DNA of 64,000 bases, from the NCBI RefSeq assembly GCF_000002425.4, contig NC_037275.1, positions 6,553,946 through 6,617,945 on the forward strand, read 5' to 3'. This DNA is from Physcomitrium patens. Taxonomy: Eukaryota > Streptophyta > Bryopsida > Funariales > Funariaceae. Made by a program: the position numbers and the translations under genes. Below, in pieces: positions 1 through 13,835 of this stretch. The notes beneath the pieces were generated by a model, which saw only the letters and a program-made list of their open reading frames with translations, was not told the origin of the DNA and did not search any database. How positions within the stretch are numbered: the stretch's first letter is position 1; each line of letters opens with the position of its first letter.

Positions 1-3000
1 CTGTCCTTAGCCTTGTTTCTATTCTCCATAATTTATCTCCACCTCCATTCCTAGCCTTCGTCCTCTTTATTAGGCCTTATTCCAACTCTCCATTATTTAT
101 CTCCAATCCCATTCTTAGCCCTTGTCCTCTGTCTTTGGCCTCATTTCTATTATCCATCATTTATCTCCAGCTCTAATCTTAGCCTCCGTCCTTTGTGTTT
201 GGCCTCATTCCTACTCTCTATCATTTATCTCTAGTCCCATTCCTTGCCCTCATCCTTTGTCTTTGGCCTTGTTCCTATTGTCCATCATTTATCTCCAACT
301 CCATTCCTAGCCCTTGTCCTCTTTCTTTGGCCTCATTTCTACTCTCTATCATTTATCTCCAATGTCATTCTTAGCCCTTGTTCTTTGTCTTTGGCTTCGT
401 TCCAAATTTCCATCATTTATATCCAGTCCCATTCCTAGCCCTCATCTTCTATCTTTGGCTTCATTCATATTATCCATCATTTATCTCAAATTCTATTCCT
501 AGCCCTTGTCCTGTGTCTTTGGCCTAATTCCTATTATCCATCATTTATCTCCAATCCCATTTTTAGCCTTCGTCCTTTGTCTTTAGCCTCATTCCTACTC
601 TCCATCATTTATCTCCAGCCCCATTCTAAGTCCTCATCGTTTCTCTTCCGCCTCGTTCTTATTGTCCATCATTTATCTCTAGCCCCATTCTAAGCCTTCA
701 TCGTTTCTCTTTCGCCTCGTTCTTATTGTCCATCATTTATCTCCACCTCCATTCTTAGCCCTCATCCTCTTTTATTGGCCTCATTCCTTCTCTCCATCAT
801 TTATCTCCAATTCCATTCTTAGCCCTTGTCCTCTACCTTTGGCTTCATTCCTATTATCCATTATTTATCTCCAGTCCCATTCTTAGCCTCTGTCCTTTGT
901 CTTTGGCCTTGTTCCTAATCTCCATCATTTATCTCCAATCCCATTCCAAACACTCATCTTCTATCTTTCGCCTTGTGCCTATTATCCATCAATTATCTTC
1001 AGTCCCATTCTTAGCCTTTGTCCTTTGTCTTTGGCCTCGTTCCTAATCTCCATCATTTATCTCCAATCCTATTCCAAACACTCATCCTCTGTCTTTCACC
1101 TTGTGCCTATTATCCATCATTTATCTCCACCTCCATTTCTAGCCCTCGTCCTCTTTCTTTGGCCTCATTCCTTCTCTCCATCATTTATCTCCAATCCCAT
1201 TCTTAGTCCTTGTCTTCTATATTGGCCTCATTCCTATTGTCCATTATTTATCTTCATTCCATTCTTAGCCTTTTTCCTTTGTCTTTAGCCTGATTCCTAC
1301 TCTCCATCATTTATCTCCAGCCCCATTCTAAGCCCTCATCCTTTGTCTTTCACCTCATTCCTATTGTCCATCATTTATCTCTACCTCCATTCTTAGCCCT
1401 CGTCGTCTTTCTTTGGCCTCATTCCTACTCTCCATCATTTATGTCCAATTCCATTCTAAGCCCTTGTCCTTTGTCTTTCGCCTCATTCCTATTATCCATC
1501 ATTTATCTCCAGCTCCATTCTTAGCCTTCGTCCTTTGTCTTAGGCCTCGTTCCTACTCTCTATCATTTATCTCCAGCCCCATTCTTAGCCCTCATCCTTT
1601 GTCTTTGGCATCATTCCTATTCTCCATCATTTATCCCCAACTCCATTCCTAACCCTTCTCCTCTTTCTTTGGCTTCATTCCTATTATGCATCCTTTATCT
1701 CCAGTCCCATTCTTAGCCTTCGTCCTTTGTCTTTAGCCTCGTTCCTACTCTCCATCATTTATCTTAAGCCCATTCTTAGCCCTCATCCTTTGTCTTTGAC
1801 CTCGTTCCTATTGTCCATCATTTATCCCCAACTCCATTCCTATTGTCCATCATTTATCCCCAACTCCATTCCTAGCCCTTGTCCTCTTTCTTTGGCCTCA
1901 TTCCTACTCTCCATCATTTATCTCTAATCTCATTCCTAGCCCTTGTTCTCTGTCTTTGGCTTCGTTCCAAATTTCCATCATTTATATCCTGCCCATTCCT
2001 AGCCCTCATGCTTTGTCTTTGGCCTCGTTGCTATTGTCGATCATTTATCTCCAACTCCATTCTTAGCCCTCGTCCTCTTTCTTGGAGATCATTCCTACTC
2101 TCCATCATTTATCTGCCATCCTATTCTTAATCCTTGTCCTTTGTCTTTGGCCTTGTTCCTAATTTCCATCATTTATGTCCAGCTCCATTCTTAGTCCTCA
2201 TTTTCTATCTTTGGCCTCATTCATATTGTCCATCATTTATCTCAAACTCTATTCTTAGCCCTCGTCTACTTTCTTTGGCCTCATTCATATCTTCCATCAT
2301 TTATCTCCAATCCAATTCTTAGTCCTTGTCCTCTGTCTTTGGCCTCATTCCTATCATCCATCATTCATCTTCAACCCCATTCATAGCCTCCGTCCTTTGT
2401 CTTTGGCTTCGTTCCTAATCTCCATCATTTATCTCAAGCCCCATTCCAAGCCCTCATCCTCTGTCTTCGGCCTTGTTCATAATATCCATCATTTATCTCC
2501 ACCTCCTTTCGTAGCCCTCCTTGTCTTTCTTTGGACTCATTCCTACTCTCCATCATTTATGTCCTATCCCATTCTTAGCCCTTGTCCTTTGTCTTTGGCT
2601 TCATTCCTATTATCCATCATTTATCTCAAGCCCCATTCCAAGCCCTCATCCTCTGTCTTCGGCCTTGCTCCTAATATCCATCATTTATCTCCACCTCCTT
2701 TCGTAGCCCTCGTCATCTTTCTTTGGCATCATTCCTACTCTCCATCATTTATGTCCTATCTCATTCTTAGCCCTTGTCCTTTGTTTTTGGCTTCATTCAT
2801 ATTATCCATCATTTATCTCAAGCACCATTCTTAGCTTTCGTCCTTCGTCTTTAGCCTCGTTCCTACTCTCCATCATTTATTTCTTGCCCCATTCCAAGCC
2901 CTCATCCTCTGTCTTTTGCCTCGTTTCTATTGTCCATCATTTATCTCCACCTCCATTCCTAGCCCTTGTCCTCTTTCTTTGGCCTCATTCCTGCTTTCCA

Positions 3001-4315
3001 TCATTTATTTCCAATCCCATTCTTAGCCCTTGTCCTCTGTCTTTGGCCTCATTCCTAATTTCCATCATTTAAGTCCAGCCCCATTCTTAGCCCTCATCCT
3101 TTGTCTTGGGCCTCGTTTCTATTGTCCATCATTTATCTCCAACTCCATTCCTAGCCCTCGTCCTCTTTTTTTGGCTTCATTCTTATTCTCCATCATTTTT
3201 CTCTAATCCTATTCTTAGCCCTTAGTTTTTGTCTTTGATCTCATTCCTAATTTCCATCATTTATGTTCAGCAATATTTTTAGTTGTCATCCACTGTCTTT
3301 GGCCTCATTCCTATTGTCCATCACTTACATACAACTCAATTTCTAGCCCTCGTCCTCTGTCTTTGGCCTCATTTCTATTATCCATCATTTATCTCCAGCT
3401 CCAATCTTAGCCTCCGTCCTTTGTGTTTGGCCTCATTCCTACTCTCCATCATTTATCTCCAGTCCCATTCCTTGCCCTCATCCTTTGTCTTTGGCCTTGT
3501 TCTTATTGTCCATCATTTATCTCCAACTCCATTCTTAGCCCTTGTCCTCTTTCTTTGGCCTCATTCCTACTTTCCATCATTTATCTCCAATCTCATTCCT
3601 AGCCCTTGTTCTCTGTCTTTGGCTTCGTTCCAAATTTCCATCATTTATGTCCTGCCCCATTCCTAGCCCTCATGCTTTGTCTTTGGCCTTGTTGCTATTG
3701 TCGATCATTTATCTCCAACTCCATTCCTAGCCCTCGTCCTCTTTCTTGGGTCTCATTCCTACTCTCCATCATTTATCTGCCATCCCATTCTTAATCCTTG
3801 TCCTTTCTCTTTGGCCTTGTTCGTAATTTCTATCATTTATGTCCAGCTCCATTCCTAGTCCTCATTTTCTATCTTTGGCCTCATTCATATTGTCCATCAT
3901 TTATCTCAAACTCTATTCTTAGCCCTCCTCTATTTTCTTTGGCCTCATTCATATTCTCCATCATTTATCTCCAATCCCATTCTTAGTCCTTGTCCTCTGT
4001 CTTTGGCCTCATTCCTATCATCCATCCCTTATCTCCAACCCCATTCATAGCCTCCGTCCTTTGTCTTTGGCTTTGTTCCTAATCTCCATCATTTAACGCA
4101 AGCCCCATTGCAAGCCTTCATCCTCTGTCTTCGGCCTTGTTCCTAATATCCATCATTTATCTCCACCTCCTTTCGTAGCTTTGGTCGTCTTTCTTTGGCG
4201 TCATTCCTACTCTCCATCATTTATGTCCTATCCCATTCTTAGCCCTTGTCTTTTGTTTTTGGCCTCATTCCTATTATCCATCATTTATCTCAAGCACCAT
4301 TCTTAGCCTTCGTCC

Positions 4316-6620
4316 TTTGTCTTTAGCCTCGTTTCTACTCTCCATCATTTATCTCCAGCCCCATTTTAAGCCCTCATCCTCTATCTTCCGCCTCGTTCAT
4401 ATTATCTATCATTTATCTCCACCTCCATTCTTAGCCCTTGTCCTCTTTCTTTGGCCTCATTCCTTCTCTCCATCATTTATCTCCAATCTCATTTTTATTC
4501 TTGTCCTCTGTCTTTGGCCTTATTCCTATCATCCATCATTTATCTCCAACCCCATTCTTAGCCTCCGTCCTATGTCTTTGGCCTGGTTCCTAATCTCCAT
4601 CATTTATGTCCAGTCCCATTCAAAGCCCTCATCCTCGGTCATTGGCCTTGATCATATTATCCATCATTTATCTCTACCTCCTTTCCTAGCCCTCGTCCTT
4701 TTTCTTTGGCCACATTCCTACTTTCCATCATGTATCTCCAATCCCATTCTTAGCCCTTGTCCTTTGTATTTGGCCTCATTCCTATTATCCATCATTTATC
4801 TCTAGCCCCATTCTTAGCCTTTGTCCTTTGTCTTTAGCCTCGTTCCTACTCTCCATCAATTAACTCGAATTCCATTCTAAGCCTTCATCCTCTGTCTTCC
4901 GCCTCGTTCCTATTGTCCATCATTTATCTCCACCTCCATTCTTAGCCTTCGTCCTCTTTCTTTGGCCTCATTCCTACTCTCCATCATTTATCACCAATCC
5001 CATTCTTAGCCCATGTCCTCGGTCTTTGGCCTCATTCCTATTATCCATCATTTATCTCTAGCCCCATTCTTAGTCTTTGTTCTTTGCCTTTAGCCTTATT
5101 CCTACTCTCCATCATTTATCTTCAGCCCCATTTTAAGCCCTCATCCTTTGTCTTCTGCCTCATTCTTTTTGTCCATCATTTATCTCGACCTCCATTCTTA
5201 GCCCTCATCCTCTTTTTTTGGTCTCATTCCTTCTCTCCATCATTTATCTCTAATCCCATTCATAGCCCTTATCTTTTATTTTTGGAATCATTTCTATTAT
5301 CCATCATTTATCGGCAATCTCATTCTTAGCCTTCATCCTTGGTCTTTAGCCTCGTTCCTACTCTCCATCATTTATCTCCAGTCCCATTCCAAGTCCTCAT
5401 CCATTCTCTTTGGCCTCGTTCGTATAGTCCATCTTTTATCTCTAACTCGATTTTTAGTCCTCGTCTTCATTCTTTGGCCTCATTCTTACTCTCCATCATT
5501 TATCGCCAATCCCAAGAATAGTCCTCGTCTTCTATCTTTGCCCTCATTCCTATTATCCATCATTTATCTCCAGCTCCATTCTAAGCCTCTGTCCTTTGTC
5601 TTTAGCCTCGTTCCTACTCTCCATCATTTATCTCCAGCCTCATTTTAAGCCGTCATCCTCTATCTTCTGCCTCGTTCCTGTTGTCCATCATTTATCTCCA
5701 CCTCCATTCTTAGCCCTCGTCCTCTTTCTTTGGCCTCATTCATTCTCTCCATCATTTATCTTCAATCACATTCTTAGTCCTTATCCTCGAGGCTTTGGAC
5801 TCATTCCTATTATCCATCAATTCACTACAGCCCCATTGTTAGTCTTTGTCGTTAGTCCATAGCCTCGTTCCTACTCTCCATCATTTATCTTGAGTTGCAT
5901 TCTAAGCCCTCATCCTGTGTCTTCCACCTCGTTCTTATTGTCCATCATTTATCTCCACCTCCATTCTTAGCCCTCATCCTCTTTCTTTGGCCTCATTCTT
6001 TCTCTCCATCATTTATCTCCAATCTCATTCTTAGCCATTGTCTTCTATCTTTGGCCTCATTCCTATCATCTATCATTTATCTCTAGCCCCATTCTTAGCC
6101 TCCGTCCTATGTCTTTGGCCTCGTTCCTAATCTCCATCATTTATCTCCGGCCCCATTCGAAGCCCTCATCCTCTGTCTTTGGCCTTGTTCCTATTATCTA
6201 TCATTTATCTCCACCTCCTTTCCTAGTCCTCGTCCTCTTTCTTTAGTCTCATTCCTACTTTCCATCATTTATCTCCAATCCCATTCTTAGCCCTTGTCCA
6301 CTATCTTTGGCCTCATTCCTATTATCCATTATTTAACTCCAGCCCCATTCTTAGTATTCGTCCTTTGTCTTTAGCCTCGTTCTACTCTCCATCATTTATC
6401 TTCAGTTCCATTCTAAGCCCTCATTCTCTGTCTTTCGCCTCGTTCTTATTAACCATCATTTACCTCCACTTCCATTCTTAGCCCTCATCCTCTTTCTTTG
6501 TCCTCATTCCTTCTCTCCATTATTTATCTTCAATCTCATTCTTAGCCCTTGTCCTCTGTCTTTGACCTCATTCCTATCACCCATCATTTATCTCCAACCC
6601 CATTCTTAGCCTCTGGCCTA
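4316..6620 (+). repeat. Four-monomer (256 bp) higher-order repeat zone
   Basis: Within the satellite, four monomer types follow each other in fixed order. One carries CCAGCCCC and AAGCCCTCATCC, one carries CCACCTCC and TAGCCCTCGTCCTC, one carries CCAATCCC and TAGCCCTTGTCC, and one carries the Z-type end CCTTTGTCTTTAGCCTCG. The Z-type junction CTTTAGCCTC recurs at about 4321, 4832, 5344, 5600 and 6369. The spacings are 511, 512, 256 and 769 bp, which are multiples of 256 within one base. This is classic higher-order satellite structure, showing that blocks of four monomers were amplified as units. Confidence 0.8.
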
Positions 6621-7196
6621 TGTCTTTGGCCTGGTTCCTAATCTCCATCATTTATCTCCAGCCCCATTCCAAGCCCTCATCCTCTGTCTTTGGCCTTGTT
6701 CCTATTATCCATCATTTATCTCCACCTCCTTTCCTAGCTCTCGTCCTCTTTCTTTGGTCTCATTCCTACTCTCCATCATTTATCTCCAATCCCATTCTTA
6801 GCCCTTGTCCTCTATCTTTGGCCTCATTCCTATTATCCATCATTTATCTCTAGCCCCGTTCTTAGTCTTTGTCCTTTGTCTTTGGCCTCGTTCCTAATTT
6901 CCATCATTTATGTCTAGTCCCATTCTTAGCCCTCATCTTTTGTCTTTGGCCTCATTTCTATTGTCTATCATTTATCTCCAACTCCATTCCTAGCTCTAGT
7001 CCTTTGTCTTTGGACTCATTCCTATTATCCATCATTTATCTCCAGCTTCATTCTTAGCCTTCATCCTTTGTCTTTAGCCTCGTTCTTACTCTCCATCATT
7101 TATCTCCAGCTCCATTTTAAGCCCTCATCCTCTATCTTTGGCCTCATTCCTATTGTCCATCATTTATCTCCAACTCCATTCCTAGCCCCCGTCCTC

Positions 7197-7942
7197 NNNN
7201 NNNNNNNNNNNNNNNNNNNNNNNNNNNNNNNNNNNNNNNNNNNNNNNNNNNNNNNNNNNNNNNNNNNNNNNNNNNNNNNNNNNNNNNNNNNNNNNNNNNN
7301 NNNNNNNNNNNNNNNNNNNNNNNNNNNNNNNNNNNNNNNNNNNNNNNNNNNNNNNNNNNNNNNNNNNNNNNNNNNNNNNNNNNNNNNNNNNNNNNNNNNN
7401 NNNNNNNNNNNNNNNNNNNNNNNNNNNNNNNNNNNNNNNNNNNNNNNNNNNNNNNNNNNNNNNNNNNNNNNNNNNNNNNNNNNNNNNNNNNNNNNNNNNN
7501 NNNNNNNNNNNNNNNNNNNNNNNNNNNNNNNNNNNNNNNNNNNNNNNNNNNNNNNNNNNNNNNNNNNNNNNNNNNNNNNNNNNNNNNNNNNNNNNNNNNN
7601 NNNNNNNNNNNNNNNNNNNNNNNNNNNNNNNNNNNNNNNNNNNNNNNNNNNNNNNNNNNNNNNNNNNNNNNNNNNNNNNNNNNNNNNNNNNNNNNNNNNN
7701 NNNNNNNNNNNNNNNNNNNNNNNNNNNNNNNNNNNNNNNNNNNNNNNNNNNNNNNNNNNNNNNNNNNNNNNNNNNNNNNNNNNNNNNNNNNNNNNNNNNN
7801 NNNNNNNNNNNNNNNNNNNNNNNNNNNNNNNNNNNNNNNNNNNNNNNNNNNNNNNNNNNNNNNNNNNNNNNNNNNNNNNNNNNNNNNNNNNNNNNNNNNN
7901 NNNNNNNNNNNNNNNNNNNNNNNNNNNNNNNNNNNNNNNNNN
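7197..7942. other. Assembly gap (746 N) inside the satellite
   Basis: All bases are N. Both flanks are monomers in the same orientation, and the sequence on the two sides is partly duplicated: the block CCTCATTTCTATTGTCTATC with its neighbours occurs at about 6950 and again at about 8165. The gap therefore most likely hides further monomers, and its true length is unknown. Confidence 0.99.
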
Positions 7943-10447
7943 CCTTTCCTAGCCTTCGTCTTCTTTCTTAGCCCTCATTCCAACTCTCCACCATTTATCT
8001 CCAATTCCATTCTTAGCCCTTGTCCTCTATCTTTGGCCTCATTCCTATTATCCAGTCATTTATCTCCAACTCCATTCTTAGCCTCCGTCCATTGTCTTTG
8101 GCCTCGATCCTAATTTCCATCATTTATGTCTAGTCCCATTCTTAGCCCTCATCTTTTGTCTTTGGCCTCATTTCTATTGTCTATCATTTATCTCCAACTC
8201 CATTCCTAGCTCTAGACCTTTGTCTTTGGACTCGTTCCTATTATCCATCATTTATCTCCAGCTGCATTCTTAGCCGTCATCCTTTGACTTTAGCCTCGTT
8301 CTTACTCTCCATCATTTATCTCCAGCTCCATTTTAAGCCCTCATCCTCTATCTTTGGCCTCATTCCTATTGTCCATCATTTATCTCCAACTCCATTCCTA
8401 GCCCCCGTCCTCTTTCTTAGGCCTCATTCCTACTTTCCATCATTTATCTCCAACTCCATTCTTAGCCCTTGATCTCTGTCTTTGGCCTCGTTCCTAATTT
8501 CCAACATTTATCTTCAGTCCCATTCCTTGTTCTCATCTTCTATCTTTCGCCTCATTTTTATTGTCTATCGTTTATCTCCAACTCCATTCTTAGCCCTTGT
8601 CCTCTTTCTTTGTCCTCATTTCCACTCTCCATCATTTATTTCCAATCCCATTCTTAGCCCTTGTTCTCTATATTTGCCCTCGTTCCTAATTTCCATCATT
8701 TATGTCGAGTCCCATTCTTAGCCCTCATCTTTTGTCTTTGGCCTCGTTCCTATTGTCCATCATTTATTTCCAACTCCATTCCTTGTCCTTGTCCTCTTTC
8801 TTTGGCCTCATTCCTATTCTCCATCATTTGTCTCCAATCTCATTCTTAGTCCTTGTTCTCTGACTTTGGCTTCATTCCTAACTTCCATCATTTATGTCCC
8901 GTCCCATTCCTAGATCTCATCCATTGTCTTTGGCCTCGTTCGTATTCTCATCTTTATTTCAACTCAATTTCTATTCCTCGTCCTCTTTCTTTGGCTTCAT
9001 TCCTACTCTCCATCATTTATCTCCAATCTCATTCTTAGCCCTTGTTCTCTGTCTTTGGCTTTGTTCCTAATTTCCATTATTTATGTCTCACCCCATTCCT
9101 AGTCCTCAAGCACTATCTTTGGCCTCGTTGCTATTATCGATCATTTATCTCCAACTCCATTCCTAGCCCTCGTCCTCTTTTTTTGGCCTCATTTCTACTC
9201 TCCATCATTTATTTGTAATCCCATTCTTAGCCCTTGTCCTTTGTCTTTAGCCTTGTTCCTACTCTTCATCACTTATGTCCAGTCACATTCTTAGCCCTTA
9301 TCTTCTGTCTTTGGCCTCATTCTTATTGTCCATCATTTATCTTCAACTCCATTCCTAACCCTTGTCCTCATTTTTTGGCCTCATTTCACTCTCCATCATT
9401 TATCTTCAATCCCATTCTTAGCCCTTCTCCTCTATCTTTGGCCTCATTCTTGTTGTCTATCATTTATCTCCAACTCCATTCTTCGCCCTCATCCTCTTTT
9501 TTTGGCCTCATTCCTGTTGTCTATCATTTATCTCCAACTCCATTCTTCGCCCTCATCCTCTTTCTTTGGCTTCATTCCTACTCTCCATCATTTATCTCCA
9601 ATCCCATTTTTAGTCCTTGTCCTTTGTCTTTGGCCTCATTCCTATTGTCCATCATTTATCTCTAGCCCCATTCTTAGACTATGTCTTTTTTCTTTAGCCT
9701 TGTTCGTACCCTTCATCACTTATATCCAGCTCCATTCCTAGCCCTCATCTTCTATCTTTGGCTTCATTCCTGTTGTCCATCATTTATCTTCAACTCCATT
9801 CCTAACCCTCGTCCTCATTTTTTGGCCTCATTTCACTCTCCATCATTTATCTCTAATCCCATTCTTAAACCTTGTCTTCTATCTTTGGGCTTGTTCCTGT
9901 TGTCTATCATTTATCTCCAATTCCATTCATCACCCTCATCCTCTTTCTTTGGCCTCATTCTTACTATCCATTATTTATCTACAATCTCAATTTTAACCCT
10001 TATCTTTTGTCTTTGGCCTCATTCCTATTCTCCATCATTTATCTCTTGCGCCATTCATAGTCTACGTCTTTTGTTTTTAGCCTCATTCCTACTCTTCATC
10101 ACTTATGTCCAACCCCATTCCCAGCCCTTATCTTCTGTCTTTGGCCTCATTCCTATTGTCCATAATTTATCTCTAGCCCCATTCTTAGTCCATGTCCTTT
10201 GTCTTTAGCCTCGTTCTTACTCTTCATCACTTATATCCAGCTCCATTCTCAGCCCTCATCTTCTGTCTTTGGCCTCATTTCTATTGTCCATCACTTATCT
10301 CCAACTCTATTCTTAGCCCTCGACCTCTTTCTTTGTCCTCATTCTTACTTTCCATCATTTATCTCCAATCCCATTCTTAGCTCTTGTCCTTTGTATTTGG
10401 CCTCATTCCTACTCTCCATCATTTATTTCTAATTCCATTCTTAATCC

Positions 10448-13400
10448 TTGTTCTCTGTCTTTGGCCTCGTTCCTAATTTCCATCATTTATGTCCAGCCCC
10501 ATTTCTAGCACTCATCCTTTGTCTTTGGCCTCGTTCCTATTGTCCATCATTTATCTCCGATTCCATTCCTAGCCCTCGTTCTCTTTTCTTGGCCTCATTC
10601 CTACACTCCATCATTTATCTCCAATCCCATTCTTAGCCCTTATTCTCTGTCTTTGGCCTTGTTCCTATTGTCCATCATTTATCTCCAACTCCATTCCTAG
10701 CCCTCGTTCTCTTTCTCTGGCCTCGTTCCTACTCTCCATCATTTATCTCTAATCCCATTCTTAGCTCTTCTCCTCTGTCTTCGGCCTCGTTCCTAATTTC
10801 CATCATTTATATCCATCTCTATTCCTAGACTCATCCTTTGTTTTTGGCCTCGTTCCTATTGTCCATCATTTATCTCCAACTCCATTCTTAGCCCTTGTCC
10901 TTTTTCTATGGCTTCATTCCTACTCTCCATCATTTATCTCCAATCTCATTCTTAGTCCTTGTCCTCTGTCTTTGGCCTTGTTCCTAATTTCCATCATTTA
11001 TGTCCAGTCCCATTCCTAGCCTTCATCCTCTGTCTTTGGCCTCGTTCCTATTGTCCATCATTTATCTCCAACTCTATTCTTAGCCTTCGTCATCTTTCTT
11101 TGGCCTCATTCCTACTCTCCATCATTTATCTCCAATCTCATTCTTAGTCCTTGTCCTCTATCTTCGACCTCGTTCCTAATTTCCGTCATTTATATCTAGT
11201 CCCATTCCTAGATTCATCCTTTATTTTTGGCCTTGTTCTTATTGTCCATCATTTATCTCCAACTCCATTCCTATCCCTTGTCTCCTTTCTTTGGCCTCAT
11301 TCCTACTCTCCATCATTTATCTACAATCTCATTCTTAGCCCTTGTTCTGTGTCTTTGGCCTTGTTTCTAATTTCCATCATTTATGTCCAACACCTTCCTA
11401 GCCCTCATCATCTGTATTTGACCTCGTTCCTATTGTCCATTATTATTTCCAACTCCATTCCTAGTCCTCGTCCTCTTTTTTTGGCCTCATTCTAACTTTC
11501 TATCATTTATCTCCAATCCCATTCTTAGCCTTTGTCCTATTTCTTTGGCTTCATTCCTATTGTCCATCAATTATCTCCAACCCCATTCTTAGCCTTTGTC
11601 GTTTGTCGTAGGCCTTGTTTCTACTCTCCATCATTTATCTCCTGCCCCATTTCAAGCCCTCATCTTCTGTCTTTGGCCTCGTTCCTATTGTCCATCATTT
11701 AGGTCCAACTCCATTCTAAGCCCTCGTCCTCTTTCTTTGGCCTCATTCCTATTGTCCATCATTTATCTCCAATACCATTCTTAGCCCTTGTCCTTTGCCT
11801 TTGGCCTCATTCCTAATTTTCATCCTTTATGTCCTGCCCCATTCTTAGCCATCATCTTCTATCTTTGGCCTCGTTCCTATTGTCCATCATATACCTCCTA
11901 CTCTGTTCCTAGCCCTCGTCTTCTTTCTTTGGCCTCATTTGTCCTCTCTATCATTTATGTCCAATCCCATTCTTAGTCCTTCTCTTATATCTTTGGCCTC
12001 ATTCCAATTGTCCATCATTTATCTCTTGCTCCATTCTTAGCCTTTGTCCTTTGTCTTTGGCCTCGTTTGTATTCTCCATCATTTATCTCCAGTCCCATTC
12101 CAAGCCATCATCCTTTGTCTTTGGCCTCGTTCCTATTGTCTATCATTTATCTTCAACTCCATTCCTAGCCCTTGTCCTCTTTCTTTGGCCTCATTCCTAC
12201 TCTCCATCATTTATTTCCAATTCCATTCTTATTCCTTGTCTGCTGTCTTTGGCCTCGTTTCTAATTTCCATCATTTATGTCTAGGCCCATTCCTAGCCCT
12301 CATCCTTTGTCTTTGGCCTCGTTCCTATAATCCATCATTTATCTCCAACTCCATTCCTAGCCCTCATCGTCTTTCTTTGGTCTCATTCCTACTCTCCATC
12401 ATTTATCTCGGGTCCCATTCTTAGTCCTTATTCTCAGTCTTTGGCCTCGTTCCTAATTTCCATCATTTATGATTAGTTCCATTCCTAGCCATCATCCTCT
12501 GTCTTTGGCCTTATTCTTATTATCCATCATTTATATCCAACAGCATTCCTAGCCCTCGTCCTCTTTCTTTGGCCTCATTCCTACTCTCTATCATTTATCT
12601 CCAATCCCATTCTTTGCCCTTATTCTCTGTCTTTGGCCTCATTCCTAATTTTCATCAGTTATGTCCAGCCCCATTCCTAGCCCTCATCCTTTCTCTTTGG
12701 CCTCGTTCCTATTGTCCATCATTTATCTCCAAAAGCATTCATAGCCCTCATCCGTTTTCTTTGGCTTCATTCCTACTCTCCATCATTTATCTCCAATCTC
12801 ATTCTTAGCCCTTATTCAGTGTCTTTGGCATCATTCTTATTTTTCATCATTTATCTCCAACTCCATTCCTAGCCCTCGTCTTCTTTCTTTGGCCTCATTC
12901 CTATTCTCCATCATTTATCTCCAGCCCCATTCTTAGCCTTCGTCCTTTGTCTTTTGCCTTGTTCCTACTCTCCATCATTTATCTCTAGCCCCATTCCTAG
13001 ACCACATCCTCTGTCTTTGGCTTCATTCCTATTGTCCATCATTTATCTCCAACTCCATTCCTAGCCTTCATCCTCTTTCTTTGGCCTCATTCCTACTCTC
13101 CATCATTTATCTCCAATCTCATTCTTAGCCCTTGTTCTCTGTCTTTGGCCTCGTTCCTAATTTTCATCATTTATGTCCAGCCCCATTCCTAGCCCTCACC
13201 CTCTGTCTTTGGCCTCGTTCCTATTGTCCATCATTTATCTCCAACTCCATTCTTAGCCCTCGTCCTCTTTCTTTGGCCTCATTCCTACTCTCCATCATTT
13301 TTCTCCAATCCCATTCTTAGTCCTTCTCATTTGTCTTTGGCCTCGTTCTTATTGTCCATCATTTATCTCCAATAGCATTCCTAGCCCTCGTCCTCTTTCT

Positions 13401-13835
13401 TTGGCCTCATTCCTACTCTCCATCATTTATCTCCAGCCCTATTCTTATCCTTCGTTCTTTATCTTTTGCCTTGTTCTTACTCTCCGTCATTTATCTCCAG
13501 TCCCATTCCAAGCCCTCATCTTCTATCTTTGGCTTCGTTCCTATTCTCTATCATTTATCTCCAACTCCATTCCTAGCCCTCGTCCTCTTTCTTTGGCCTC
13601 ATTCCAACTCTCCATCATTTATCTCCAATCCCATTCTTAGCCCTTGTCATTTGTCTTTGGCCTCATTCCTATTGTCCATCATTTATCTCCAGCCTCATTC
13701 TTAGCCTTCGTCCTTTGTCTTTGGCCTTGTTTCTACTCTCCATCATTTATCTCTAGCTCCATTCCAAGCCCTCATCCTCTGTCTTTGGCCTCGTTCCTAT
13801 TCTCCATCATTTATCTCCTATCCCATTCCTAGTCC
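10448..13835 (+). repeat. Three-monomer (192 bp) higher-order repeat zone
   Basis: In the right part of the array three monomer types alternate. One has TAATTTCCATCATTTATGTCC, with the signature CCTAATTTCC. One has CTATTGTCCATC followed by CCAACTCC. One has CTACTCTCCATC followed by CCAATCCC. The CCTAATTTCC signature lies at about 10472, 10792, 10983, 11175 and 11368, so spacings are 320 then about 192 bp each. The same order returns at 12.2-13.3 kb. The unit is 192 bp, divisible by 3, so the apparent open frames recur in register every 64 codons. Confidence 0.8.

Larger units (their letters stand above)
1..13835 (+). repeat. 64-bp pyrimidine-rich satellite array
   Basis: A continuous head-to-tail array in one orientation. 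The monomer is 64 bp and is recognisable by the core CCATCATTTATCTCC, followed by CCATTCTTAGCCC and then CTTTGGCCTC. About 216 copies would fit if the gap also belongs to the array. The plus strand is strongly pyrimidine-rich: a typical monomer has 5 G and 9 A out of 64 bases. Monomers differ by scattered substitutions and rare 1-bp indels, and recurring variant types alternate in order (see the higher-order repeat entries). The array begins before the window and ends abruptly near 13835, where the sequence turns to AT-rich DNA. I see no coding role: the roughly 62-residue open frames recur only because 64 is not a multiple of 3 and the TAG in TTAGCCC closes each phase once per three monomers. 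Confidence 0.97.

Noticed and set aside
7068-7952. A 294-codon open frame
   Set aside because: It is open only because it runs through the N gap.
122-13832. About forty overlapping frames of 60-175 codons with SLASFLLSIIYLQSHS-like peptides
   Set aside because: They are translations of the 64-bp satellite. Because 64 mod 3 is 1, each phase meets the TAG of TTAGCCC once per three monomers, giving 62-codon frames every 192 bp. Most start at TTG or CTG rather than ATG.
1-13835. CRISPR-like array
   Set aside because: Repeats are contiguous 64-bp monomers without unique spacers, and the DNA is eukaryotic.
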